Assembly: GCA_035650655.1 (NCBI GenBank)
Contig: DASRHG010000023.1
Span: 1-56,368, forward strand
Length of the DNA: 56,368 nucleotides
Reading direction: 5' to 3'
Source: DASRHG01 sp035650655
GTDB lineage: Bacteria > Desulfobacterota > Binatia > DP-6
In this document: positions 37,039-45,224 of the stretch, one piece after another
Numbering within the stretch: position 1 is the stretch's first letter
Layout of the letters: every line of letters begins with the position of its first letter
Notes under the pieces: generated by a model
What the model was told of the DNA's origin: nothing
Databases searched by the model: none
What the model saw: the letters and a program-made list of their open reading frames with translations, nothing else
Program-made: the position numbers and the translations under genes

Positions 37039-38412
37039 TCAGAACTTGACGGCCGCGTCGAGCTGGAGGCGCGTGAGCGTCGGGTTCCGCGTGTTTACGG
37101 GGCGGTCGATGAAGTTCGTGAAGTGGCTCCGCACGGACAGGGTGAGCGGGTTCAGGAGCTGGTAGTCGACGCCGACCACCGGGCCCTCCTGGTTCGTGCC
37201 GCCCAGGCCGAAGTCGCTGTACGTGAAGGCGGAGAGCGCCGCCTCGCGCGCGATCTGCTCGTAGAAGCCGTACACCGACCAGTCGTTCTTCACCTTCGTC
37301 TGCCCGAGACGCGCGCCGGCCTGCCAGCCGCTCGCGTCGTCGTCGAACGCGTCCCAGTTGTACACGTAGTCGGCGAAGAGCCGCAGCGGCTGGCCGAGGA
37401 CGACGCTCGGGATCGTCGCGGCGACGGTCGCGTTCGACTCGTTGAAGCCGCTCGCGTAGCCCGTGATGCGCGTCGTCGTCTTCCCGCCGCTCGTCGTCGA
37501 CGTCGTCACGAGCTGGTTCGTGTTCGCGAGCGCCGTGTTCGTGTTGAGCTGCATCGCGATCTGATCCGGGTTCAGGTACCAATACTGTCCGACGCCCGCT
37601 TCGACGAGCACGTTCCCGAAGTGCATCGCCGGGTTCACCTGCCCGCCGAACATCCAGCCGTCCTCCCCGTTCGACACCTCGTTGAACGTCCACTGGAGCG
37701 CGTGGAGCCGCACCTGGTCGAGCGCGCCGATCGGATTCCCGAGGAGCGCGAAGGTCTCGAACGCGCCCTCGGGCGAGAGGTCGTCGTCCCACACCATCTC
37801 GCCCACCCGGAACACGGGGTTCGGGAACTTCCCGAGGTTGATCGACGCGACGCCCGGGCGGAGCCCGAAGCTCTTCCCGGGTGTGAACGTGAGGTAGGCC
37901 CAGTCGAGGTTCACGTGCTTGCGCGTGAAGTCACCGGTGAGCGTCTCGTTCGGCGAGATCGGGTCGTCGGGGTTGCCGCTGGCGAGCCGGAAGGTCGCCG
38001 CGATCTCGTCGCTGTAGGCGAAGCGGAGGCCGAGCCGCGCCCGGATGCGCTCGCGGTTCCGCGCCGTCACCTTCGCGCCGCGCGCCGCCGGCTGGTGGTA
38101 GAAGCCCTCGTGGCGGAACCGGACGTCGCCGAACAGGGTCGTGCGCGCGAGCCAGTCGGGGAGCGACGCCTTCGCCTTCTGCGTCGCCTCGGCGACGGAC
38201 GCGCGGGTCTCCTCGACCTGCTTCTGCGTCGCCTGCCCGACGGCCTGCTGCTGCTTGACCATCGCCTTCAGCTCCTGGAGCTCCTGCTGCGTCTTCCGGA
38301 GCTCCTCTTCGAGCATCCTGATCCGCTGCTCCGCCGTCATCGCGCCGCGTGCCGGCGAAGCGGCGAGAACGGCACCGAGCGCGATCGCGAACGTCCACCA
38401 GGTCGTGCGCAT
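37039..38412 (-). CDS. Outer-membrane porin with N-terminal coiled coil
   Basis: 457 residues. A signal peptide (TFAIALGAVLAASPARG) is followed by a coiled coil at about 25-85 (RIRMLEEELRKTQQELQELK), which in such porins trimerises or reaches peptidoglycan. A beta-barrel follows, starting TLFGDVRFRHEGFY and RARLGLRFAYSDEIAATFRLASG, with alternating hydrophobic strands to the C-terminal aromatic residue (LQLDAAVKF, Phe-terminal as needed by BAM). It matches the putative-porin group. Next to a phosphate/polyphosphate cluster it could admit phosphate or organic anions, but that is inference. Confidence 0.88.
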   Translation of the reverse strand: MRTTWWTFAIALGAVLAASPARGAMTAEQRIRMLEEELRKTQQELQELKAMVKQQQAVGQATQKQVEETRASVAEATQKAKASLPDWLARTTLFGDVRFRHEGFYHQPAARGAKVTARNRERIRARLGLRFAYSDEIAATFRLASGNPDDPISPNETLTGDFTRKHVNLDWAYLTFTPGKSFGLRPGVASINLGKFPNPVFRVGEMVWDDDLSPEGAFETFALLGNPIGALDQVRLHALQWTFNEVSNGEDGWMFGGQVNPAMHFGNVLVEAGVGQYWYLNPDQIAMQLNTNTALANTNQLVTTSTTSGGKTTTRITGYASGFNESNATVAATIPSVVLGQPLRLFADYVYNWDAFDDDASGWQAGARLGQTKVKNDWSVYGFYEQIAREAALSAFTYSDFGLGGTNQEGPVVGVDYQLLNPLTLSVRSHFTNFIDRPVNTRNPTLTRLQLDAAVKF

Positions 38413-38490
38413 CGTTCCTCCCTTGTCTGGATCGCGAATCGCCGAAAGCCGACGGCAAGTCCAGGGACGCGGACCCGATTCACCGAATCT

Positions 38491-39000
38491 TCACGAGCTC
38501 GTCGCACGACCGACGCGGCGGAGCGCGCGCGGCGTGAAGACCGCGCGGAGCACGGCGCGCGAGGACCGCGGATCGGAGAGCTCGAGCGCGACGACCCCGC
38601 CCTTCTTCAAGTCGAGCGCGAGCCCGTCGGGCGATCCCGTGAGGAGGAGCGCGACGAGCGCCGAGAGCCCGGGCTCGTGCCCGACGAGCGCCACGCGCGG
38701 GCGGCGGAGGAACGGGCGCAGCGCGCGAAGCATCTCGGCGGGCGGCGTGCCCTGCGCGAGCGCGGCGAGCTCGCGCGGCGGCGGCGTCCCGCCGAACGCC
38801 GCGGCGACGATCGCCGCCGTCTCCGCCGCGCGAGCGAGCGGGCTCGTGAGGAGCGTGTCGAAGCGCATCCCGAGCCCGACCATCCCGCGCGCCGCCGCCT
38901 GCATCTTCGTGCGGCCGCGCGGCGTCAGCCGCCGCGCGCCGTCGTCGCCGCCCGGGGCGCGGTCCTCGGCGACGCCGTGGCGGATGACCCAGAGCTTCAC
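38491..39000 (-). CDS. sixA: SixA-type phosphohistidine phosphatase
   Basis: 169 residues from a GTG overlapping the CHAD gene stop by 4 bp. The N-terminal catalytic RHG motif (KLWVIRHGVAED), LTPRGRTKMQAAARGM, the second Arg in TSPLARAAETA and the second His in VGHEPGLSALVALLL make it a short histidine phosphatase of the SixA branch. SixA dephosphorylates phosphohistidine on signalling proteins. SixA next to CHAD and Ppx is seen in several bacteria. It is the last gene of the polyphosphate-type operon. Confidence 0.88.
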   Translation of the reverse strand: MKLWVIRHGVAEDRAPGGDDGARRLTPRGRTKMQAAARGMVGLGMRFDTLLTSPLARAAETAAIVAAAFGGTPPPRELAALAQGTPPAEMLRALRPFLRRPRVALVGHEPGLSALVALLLTGSPDGLALDLKKGGVVALELSDPRSSRAVLRAVFTPRALRRVGRATSS

Positions 39001-39965
39001 GTCCCGGTCGCCGCGAGGCGCACGGCGCGCGGGCGCCGTGCGGAGAGCTCGTCGAGGACGGCGCGGCGGCGGCGCGGCCGGCCGACACGACGCCAGCGGT
39101 CGGCGAGGCGCCGGCGGCGCCGCGCGGCGAGTCGGTCGAAGGCCTGGACGAGCGCGCCGACGGCGACCAGCGTCGGCGCCGGGACGTCGGGCCGCTCGGC
39201 GTACGCGAGGAGCCACGTCCGATGCGTGACGGCGTCCTGATGCTCGCCGAGCCGCTCCTGGAGCCGGGCGAGCCGCACGGTCGTCTTCCGCACCGCCGGC
39301 CCGCCGAGCCCGCGCAGCGTCTCGAGCGCGTAGCGCAGCCGCTTCACGCGGATCCGTGCCCGATGCACGACCGCGGGCGGTGCATCGGGGCCGAGCGCGC
39401 GCCCGGCGCGGAGCGCGTCGCGCAGCAGCGGGCGCACGAGGTCGGCGGCGATCGCGCCGAGCGGCACGTCGCCGCGCGCGGGGGCCGGCGATTCGGCGAA
39501 CGCGGCCAGGCCGTCGAGGAGCCGGTGGAAGCGCCGCCCGTCGAGCGTCGCCCCGAGCGCGGCGTGCGCCGTCGCCCGCTCGTCGTGGATCGCGACGCCG
39601 AGCGGACCGAGCGCGTGCCGGAGCGCCGGGTCGAGGCGCGCGGCGCGGGCCATGACGGCGGCGCCGAGCACGTCGAGGTCGCGGACGGCGCCGATCGCGC
39701 GGCCGAGCGAGCGCAGCTCCGCCCGCGCGTGCGCGGCAACCCTCGGCGGCAGCACGGGCGCGAAGAGGCGGAGCGCCGCCCGGAGGCGGCGCGTCGCGAC
39801 GCGCAGCTGGTGCACGGCCTCGATGTCGCCGGCACGCGCGCCGGCCTCCTCGCGCGCGAACGCCCGGAGATGGAAGCGGATCACGACGCGCGCCGCGAGT
39901 CGCGCGGGGTCCTCGGGCGCGAGGACCAGGCTGCTCGCCCGCGGCGGGCGCCGCACGACGGGCAC
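38997..39965 (-). CDS. CHAD domain protein (polyphosphate-granule associated family)
   Basis: 322 residues, rich in Arg and His, mostly helical. Family signatures: EAVHQLRVATRRLRAALRLF (first His-x-x-R-V-x-x-R-R-L-R helix), LGRAIGAVRDLDVL, and HRARIRVKRLRYALETL followed by RLQERLGEHQDA. CHAD proteins bind polyphosphate through these basic helices and are found on polyphosphate granules. It lies 4 bp after the TMK-like gene and overlaps sixA by 4 bp. A granule-targeting or polyphosphate-measuring role next to Ppx is likely (family knowledge plus context). Confidence 0.92.
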   Translation of the reverse strand: MPVVRRPPRASSLVLAPEDPARLAARVVIRFHLRAFAREEAGARAGDIEAVHQLRVATRRLRAALRLFAPVLPPRVAAHARAELRSLGRAIGAVRDLDVLGAAVMARAARLDPALRHALGPLGVAIHDERATAHAALGATLDGRRFHRLLDGLAAFAESPAPARGDVPLGAIAADLVRPLLRDALRAGRALGPDAPPAVVHRARIRVKRLRYALETLRGLGGPAVRKTTVRLARLQERLGEHQDAVTHRTWLLAYAERPDVPAPTLVAVGALVQAFDRLAARRRRRLADRWRRVGRPRRRRAVLDELSARRPRAVRLAATGT

Positions 39966-39969
39966 GCGG

Positions 39970-40731
39970 CTACCGTCCGCGCCGCGCGCGGAGCGCGACC
40001 GGCTGCGGCTCCCGGCCGGCGGCGGGCCGCCGGCCGCCGGCGAGATGGGCGCCGATGTGCGCGCGCAGCTCGTCCTGGATCGTCTCGATCGGGCGGCGGG
40101 CGTCGACCGTGACGAAGTCGAACTCCTGCGCGAGCGCGTTGTACTCGTCGATGAGCCGGCGCTGATAGCGCTGGAACGAGTCGAAGATGTCCGTCCCGAG
40201 CGCGAGGTGCATCCCCGACTCCCAGTAGTCCATGCCCTTGCCTTCGAGCACGCGCGGCACGAGGTGCTCGACGTCGATCTCGAGGTAGAGGACGAGGTCG
40301 GGGACGAGCGCGCAGCCGAACAGCTGGCGCGTCCACGTCGGATCGGCGCCCATCACCACGTTCCGGGCGAAGGCGGTGTACATGTAGCGGTCCGCGATCA
40401 CGACGAAGCCCGAGCGGAGCGCGGGGATGATCTGATGCTCCAGCCGGTCGGCGAAGTCGGCGGCGTAGAGAAGGCTGAAGGTCGTGACCGTGAGCTCGTG
40501 CCCCGCCTTCGCCTCGTTGATCGTCTCGGAGAGGAGCGGCGACCGCGTCCAGCCGGTGTTGCTCACCGCGTGCCCCTGGAGCTCGAGCCACGGCTGGAGC
40601 AGCTCGATCTGGGTCGAGCGGCCGACGCCGTCCGTGCCCTCGATGACGATGAGATGCCCCGGGAGCGGGCGGAGCTTCAGATACGGGAGGCCGTGCCCGT
40701 ACCACGTCTTTCCCTTCCTAGCGGCGGCCAT
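39970..40731 (-). CDS. Thymidylate-kinase-like P-loop protein with Walker A Lys to Arg change
   Basis: 253 residues. After a 25-residue leader comes IVIEGTDGVGRSTQIELLQPWLE: the TMK P-loop EGxDGxGKST but with Arg38 in place of the catalytic Lys. Other TMK features persist: VIADRYMYTAFAR (DRY motif, residues near 110) and LVLYLEIDVEHLV. It overlaps its paralog upstream by 14 bp and has similar length and order. TMKs phosphorylate dTMP; with this change, and with polyphosphate genes around it, it may bind another phospho-substrate or have lost kinase activity. The C-terminal about 30 residues are Arg/Pro-rich. Confidence 0.85.
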   Translation of the reverse strand: MAAARKGKTWYGHGLPYLKLRPLPGHLIVIEGTDGVGRSTQIELLQPWLELQGHAVSNTGWTRSPLLSETINEAKAGHELTVTTFSLLYAADFADRLEHQIIPALRSGFVVIADRYMYTAFARNVVMGADPTWTRQLFGCALVPDLVLYLEIDVEHLVPRVLEGKGMDYWESGMHLALGTDIFDSFQRYQRRLIDEYNALAQEFDFVTVDARRPIETIQDELRAHIGAHLAGGRRPAAGREPQPVALRARRGR

Positions 40732-41437
40732 CCCCGTTCCCCACGGCGCGCGGCGTCTCGTAGCCGCGGAGCGCCTCCTTCACGAGCCGCCGGACCACCT
40801 GCTGCTGGCTCGGAATGTCGCCCGTCGCGTCGATCACGCGCATACCGAACTCGGCGGTGAGCTCGTCGTAGATGTCGAGGACCCGGCTCTGGAAGAGGCG
40901 GAAGCTCTCGACCGGGCTCGACGCGAGCCCGACGTCCATGCCGGCCTCGTGGTACTTGAGCTTGGCGCGGCCGGAGAGGAGCCGCTCGAGCGAGACCTCG
41001 ATCGGCACGCGGAAGTAGAGCGTGAGATCGGGGCGCGGCGCGAAGCCGTAGAGGGCGCGCACCCACGCCGGGTGAACGCCGCGTGCGACGTCGCGGCCGA
41101 ACGCCGTGTAGACGTAGCGGTCGGCGAGCACGATCATGCCGGCCTTGAGCGGCGGCACGATCTGGTAGGTGAGGCGATCGGCGAAGTCGACGGCGTGGAG
41201 GAGGCTGAAGGTCGTCGGCGTGAGGAGATCCTTCTTCTTCCCGCGCTTCATCGCGCGCCGCACCAGGCGCGAGGAGTTCCACTCCGTGAAGTGCACGCGA
41301 TAGCCGCGCGTCTCGAGCCAGCGCTGGAGGAGGAGGAGCTGCGTCGACTTGCCCGAGCCGTCGATCCCTTCGACGGTGATGAGACGGCCCGGGTACGGAT
41401 GCGGGCGCGTGAGGAGGCTCGGCGCGCCGGCCGTCAC
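40718..41437 (-). CDS. Thymidylate-kinase-like P-loop protein with intact Walker A
   Basis: 239 residues from a GTG coupled to the ppx stop by GTGA. The motif ITVEGIDGSGKSTQLLLLQRWLE carries Lys30; VLADRYVYTAFGRDV is the DRY element; LTLYFRVPIEVSLERLL fits the substrate-binding/LID area. General homology to dTMP kinase is clear, but the protein is longer than usual (205-215) and sits in a polyphosphate operon beside a second, altered copy. It could be the cell TMK or a kinase with a different phosphate acceptor or donor; I cannot decide from sequence. Confidence 0.88.
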   Translation of the reverse strand: MTAGAPSLLTRPHPYPGRLITVEGIDGSGKSTQLLLLQRWLETRGYRVHFTEWNSSRLVRRAMKRGKKKDLLTPTTFSLLHAVDFADRLTYQIVPPLKAGMIVLADRYVYTAFGRDVARGVHPAWVRALYGFAPRPDLTLYFRVPIEVSLERLLSGRAKLKYHEAGMDVGLASSPVESFRLFQSRVLDIYDELTAEFGMRVIDATGDIPSQQQVVRRLVKEALRGYETPRAVGNGDGRR

Positions 41438-43005
41438 GACGAGATCGCCGCCCGCGCCACCGCCTGGCGCGGGCGCGGGGAGTGGACCGCGCGGAGGACG
41501 ATTGGCCGCTCGAGCAGGCGCGCGAGGAGTTCGACGCGACGTTCCGCTGCCCATAGCTCGAGCTCCGCGTCCTCTCCCCCGGAGTCGACCTCGATCGTGA
41601 GACGGCCCGCGGTCTGCGTGAAGGAGAGCGCTTTAACCACACCGAACCGGGTCCGGTCCAGACCGTCGGCGAGGCGCAGGATCGCGGCGAGGCCGCGCAC
41701 GACGCGGCGGGCGCGCGGCGGAAGCGCCGCGAGCTCGGGATCGCTCGGCTTCGGCGGCTGCTTGCGGTGGCCGCGGACGACCTGCGCCAGCATCTCGATC
41801 TCCAGGCGGTCGAACCCGAGCAGCTCGGCGCTGCGGACGAGGTAGCAGCCGTGGCGGTGGTGGCGGTCGTGCTCGACGGCGTGGCCGATGTCGTGCAGCA
41901 AGGCGGCGTACTCGAGCAATTCGCGCGACGCCGGCGGCAGGCGGAGCGCGGGCGCGGTCGCGTCGAACACCTGGAGCGCGAGCCGCGCGACGTGCCGCCC
42001 GTGCGCGTTCTCGCCCGCGAAGCGCGCGGCGAGCGCCTCGACGGAGCGGCGGCGTGCCCCGCCCTCGCGCCCCCGCCGCGCCGCGCCGGCGCGCGCGACC
42101 TCGAGGAGGAGCCCCTCGCGGAGCGCCCACGTGCACGCGACGAGCTCCGGCGCGCCGGCCCGCGCGAGGACGAAGTCGACGAGGACGGCGGCCGCCGGCA
42201 TGAGGTCGGCGCGCTTCGCGTCCATCGCCGGCAGCGCGGCGCGCCTGGCACTCCCGACGGCGAGGAGCCGGCGCCGGAGCCGGCGGATCTCGCCCGCCGT
42301 CACGCGGACGCCGTGGAGGCGCCCAAACTCGGCGCCGCGCGCCGCGGCCGCCATGGCAACGAGCGTGTTGACGGTCCCCGAGGTCCCGATCGCGCTCACG
42401 ACCCCAGCGTGCCGGACCCGCGCGAGCAGCTCCCCGAGCTCCCGGTCGAGGTGCTTCTCGAGCTGCCGGACCTGGCGCCGTCCGGGGCGGTCGGAGCCGA
42501 GCAAGCGCTCCGTCAAGCGCGCGACGCCGAGCGGGAGGCTCCGCATCCAGAGCGCGCGCCCGTCCTGGACGAGCACGAGCTCGACGCTTCCGCCGCCGAC
42601 GTCGACCAGGAGGTACGGCCCGCCCTCGAGGCCGAGCGCGTGGCGCGCGGCGCGGAAGATGAGCGCGGCTTCCTCGACGCCGCTCACGACGCGCACCGGG
42701 ATGCCCGTCTCCCGCCGCAGGCGGCGGACGAAGGCGGCTCCGTTCCGCGCCTCCCGGACGGCGCTCGTCGCGACCGCGCGCAGGCGCTCGACCTGCCGCG
42801 CGCGCGCGAGCCGGGCGAACGTGCCCACGGCGCGCACCGCGAGGTCCATCGCGTCCTCGGGGAGCCGGCCGGTCGTGAAGGTCCGGCGCCCGAGCCGCAC
42901 CATCTCCTTCACGCGGTCGACGACCTGGATCCGGCCGTCGGGACCGACGTCGGCGATCACCATGTGGACCGAGTTGGAGCCGACGTCGACAGCGGCGAGC
43001 CGCAC
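41434..43005 (-). CDS. ppx: Exopolyphosphatase / pppGpp phosphohydrolase family protein with HD domain
   Basis: 523 residues. The ASKHA-fold N-terminal half shows AAVDVGSNSVHMVIADVG (phosphate 1 loop), ATSAVREARNG, SGVEEAALIF and the second loop LLVDVGGGSVELVLV. The C-terminal half has an HD-type helical domain with LLHDIGHAVEHDRHHRHG, as in long Ppx/GppA proteins. These remove terminal phosphates from polyphosphate or from pppGpp. It heads the ppx-tmk-tmk-CHAD-sixA transcript and is divergent from pstS across 108 bp holding the Pho-box-like repeat, so phosphate starvation probably affects both operons. Confidence 0.93.
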   Translation of the reverse strand: MRLAAVDVGSNSVHMVIADVGPDGRIQVVDRVKEMVRLGRRTFTTGRLPEDAMDLAVRAVGTFARLARARQVERLRAVATSAVREARNGAAFVRRLRRETGIPVRVVSGVEEAALIFRAARHALGLEGGPYLLVDVGGGSVELVLVQDGRALWMRSLPLGVARLTERLLGSDRPGRRQVRQLEKHLDRELGELLARVRHAGVVSAIGTSGTVNTLVAMAAAARGAEFGRLHGVRVTAGEIRRLRRRLLAVGSARRAALPAMDAKRADLMPAAAVLVDFVLARAGAPELVACTWALREGLLLEVARAGAARRGREGGARRRSVEALAARFAGENAHGRHVARLALQVFDATAPALRLPPASRELLEYAALLHDIGHAVEHDRHHRHGCYLVRSAELLGFDRLEIEMLAQVVRGHRKQPPKPSDPELAALPPRARRVVRGLAAILRLADGLDRTRFGVVKALSFTQTAGRLTIEVDSGGEDAELELWAAERRVELLARLLERPIVLRAVHSPRPRQAVARAAISS

Positions 43006-43064
43006 CCCGTCACTGTAGCGGTCGCGGGCGTCCGTGTCACCGTCCGGGCGGGACGGGCCCGCTC

Positions 43065-43093
43065 TTCATCCGCGCGTAACGCGGCCGTAACGG
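43065..43093 (+). promoter_or_regulatory. Pho-box-like 11-bp-period direct repeats between ppx and pstS
   Basis: Three 7-mers start exactly 11 bp apart: TTCATCC (43065), GTAACGC (43076) and GTAACGG (43087). PhoB-type sites are built from 7-bp half-sites with 4-bp spacers at this same period. The last repeat ends 20 bp before the pstS ATG. A PhoB-family regulator is encoded at 50033-50749. The half-sites are not close to the Escherichia coli CTGTCAT consensus except in spacing and the TTCAT core. Confidence 0.4.
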
Positions 43094-43113
43094 ACGCCGG
43101 CTACCCTCGCGGC

Positions 43114-44133
43114 ATGCGAATCGTCCTGCTGATGCTGGTCGGCGTCCTCGCGGCGGCCGTCCCGGGGCGCGCCGCCGTCCTCGTGAACGGCGCGGGCGCG
43201 ACCTTCCCCTACCCGATCTACTCGAAGTGGTTCGACGAGTTCCACAAGCGGAACCCCGACGTGCAGATCAACTACCAGTCGATCGGCAGCGGCGGCGGCA
43301 TCCGGCAGGTGACCGAGGGCACCGTCGACTTCGGGGCGAGCGACGGCCCCATGACCGACGAGCAGCTCGCGCAGACGAAGGTGCCGATCCTCCACTTCCC
43401 GACCGTGCTCGGCGCCGTCGTCCCCACGTACAACCTTCCCGGCTCGCCCCGCCTCCGCCTGAGCGGCGACGTGCTCGCCGGCATCTTCCTCGGCAGGATC
43501 ACGCAGTGGAACGATCCGGCGATCGTCGCGGAGAATCCCGACGTCACCCTGCCGGCCGAGCCGATCGTCCCCGTGCACCGCTCCGACGGCAGCGGCACGA
43601 CGTACGTGTTCGTCGACTATCTGACGAAGGTGAGCGCCGAGTGGGCGAAGTCCGTCGGCACGGGCACGGCCGTCAGCTGGCCCGTCGGCCTCGGCGGGAA
43701 GGGGAACGAGGGCGTCTCGGGCCTCGTCAAGCAGACGTCGAACGCGCTCGGCTACGTGGAGCTCATCTACGCGGTCCAGAACGAGCTCCCGTACGCCGAC
43801 GTGCGGAACGCGGCCGGCCGCTGGGTCCGGGCGAGCCTCGACAGCGTGACCGCGGCGGCGGCGGCCGCGAGCGCCGACATGCCCGCCGACTTCCGGGTCT
43901 CGATCACGAATCCGCCGGCCGCGGACGCGTATCCGATCGCGAGCTTCACCTGGCTCCTCGTTCCGAGTCGGATCCCGGACCAGGCGAAAGGCACGGCGAT
44001 CAAGCAGTTCCTCGAGTGGATGCTCGGCGACGGGCAGTCGTTCGCGAAGGCGCTCGGATACGCGCCCCTGCCCGAGACCGTCGTTGCGCTCGAACGTCGG
44101 GCGCTCGCGCGCGTCGCGGTGGGTGCGCCGTGA
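43114..44133 (+). CDS. pstS: Periplasmic phosphate-binding protein of the Pst ABC transporter
   Basis: 339 residues: signal peptide (IVLLMLVGVLAAAVPGRAA), then VNGAGATFPYPIYSKWFDEF, INYQSIGSGGGIRQV, FGASDGPMTDEQL and PVHRSDGSGTTYVFVDYL. These contain the phosphate-contacting loops of PstS (GAGATFP, GSGGG and RSDGSGT). It binds phosphate outside the membrane and delivers it to PstCA. The start follows a Pho-box-like repeat. Its stop overlaps the GTG of pstC by 4 bp. Length is normal for the family. Confidence 0.96.
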   Translation: MRIVLLMLVGVLAAAVPGRAAVLVNGAGATFPYPIYSKWFDEFHKRNPDVQINYQSIGSGGGIRQVTEGTVDFGASDGPMTDEQLAQTKVPILHFPTVLGAVVPTYNLPGSPRLRLSGDVLAGIFLGRITQWNDPAIVAENPDVTLPAEPIVPVHRSDGSGTTYVFVDYLTKVSAEWAKSVGTGTAVSWPVGLGGKGNEGVSGLVKQTSNALGYVELIYAVQNELPYADVRNAAGRWVRASLDSVTAAAAAASADMPADFRVSITNPPAADAYPIASFTWLLVPSRIPDQAKGTAIKQFLEWMLGDGQSFAKALGYAPLPETVVALERRALARVAVGAP

Positions 44134-45224
44134 TCGCGGCGGCTGAGAGCGGGACGTCATCCATGGAATCGCCGGAGACGACGGTCGCTGGCGACCGCGC
44201 GGCGGGCCTGCGGCTCCGCTTCGGGGCGGCCTTCGCCGGTCGCGCCGCGCGCGGCACGACGGCCCCCGTCGCCCGCCGCGTCCTCCCGCCGGCGCAGGCG
44301 CGCCGGCGCGCGGGCGCGATCGGCGACCCGCTTTTCCACACCGTCTCGCTCGCGTTCGCGCTCTCCGTGCTCGGGCTCGCCGCCGTCGTCGGCGTCGTGC
44401 TCTGGCGGTGGTCCGCGGCGTCCCGGGCGGCCTTCGGGTGGAGCTTCCTCGCCACGTCCACGTGGGACCCGGTCTTCTCGCGCTTCGGCGCCCTGCCCTT
44501 CGTCTGGGGCACGCTCGCCACGTCGGCGATCGCGCTCGCGATCGCGATCCCGCTCGGCGTCGGCGCCGCGATCTGTCTCGCGGAGCTGGTGCCGCGCTCG
44601 ACCGGCGACGCGCTCGCGTTCCTCGTCGAGCTCCTCGTCGCCGTGCCGAGCGTCATCTACGGCCTCGTCGGGCTGTTCGTCCTCGTGCCGCTCGTGCGGA
44701 CGGCGGGCGGCGCCGTCGCGCGCGCGCTCGGCTCCGTGCCGCTCTTCGCGGGGCCAGTCTACGGCATCGGGCTCCTGACGGCCGGCCTCCTCCTCGCGTT
44801 CATGACCGTGCCGTTCATCGTCGCGATCTCCCGCGAAGTGCTCCTCGCCGTGCCGGAGACGCAGCGCGACGCCGCCCTGGCGCTCGGCGCCACGCGGTGG
44901 GAGACCGTCCGCCACGCCGTCCTCCCGTACGCGCGGACGGGAATCCTCGGCTCCGTCTTCCTCGCGCTCGCGCGCGCCCTCGGGGAGACGATGGCCGTGA
45001 CGATGGTCATCGGCAACCGGCCCGAGATCGCCGCCTCGCTCTTCGCCCCCGCGCACACCATGGCGGCGGTGCTGGCGAACGAGTTCTCCGAAGCCGCGGG
45101 CGACCTCTACCTGTCGGCGTTGATGGAGATCGCGCTCGTGCTGTTCGGGATCACGATCGTCGTGAATGCCGGCGCGCGGCTCCTGATCGCGCGCGTGCGC
45201 GCGCCGGCCGGAGCGCCCGCGTGA
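44130..45224 (+). CDS. pstC: Phosphate ABC transporter permease PstC
   Basis: 364 residues if the coupled GTG is used; an in-frame ATG at 44163 would give 353, nearer the usual 300-330. After a cytoplasmic leader, six membrane helices are seen, with VPSVIYGLVGLFVLVPLV and the EAA-type loop QRDAALALGATRWETVRHAVLPYARTGI that contacts PstB. It forms the phosphate channel with PstA. The 3' end overlaps pstA by 4 bp. Confidence 0.95.
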   Translation: MIAAAESGTSSMESPETTVAGDRAAGLRLRFGAAFAGRAARGTTAPVARRVLPPAQARRRAGAIGDPLFHTVSLAFALSVLGLAAVVGVVLWRWSAASRAAFGWSFLATSTWDPVFSRFGALPFVWGTLATSAIALAIAIPLGVGAAICLAELVPRSTGDALAFLVELLVAVPSVIYGLVGLFVLVPLVRTAGGAVARALGSVPLFAGPVYGIGLLTAGLLLAFMTVPFIVAISREVLLAVPETQRDAALALGATRWETVRHAVLPYARTGILGSVFLALARALGETMAVTMVIGNRPEIAASLFAPAHTMAAVLANEFSEAAGDLYLSALMEIALVLFGITIVVNAGARLLIARVRAPAGAPA

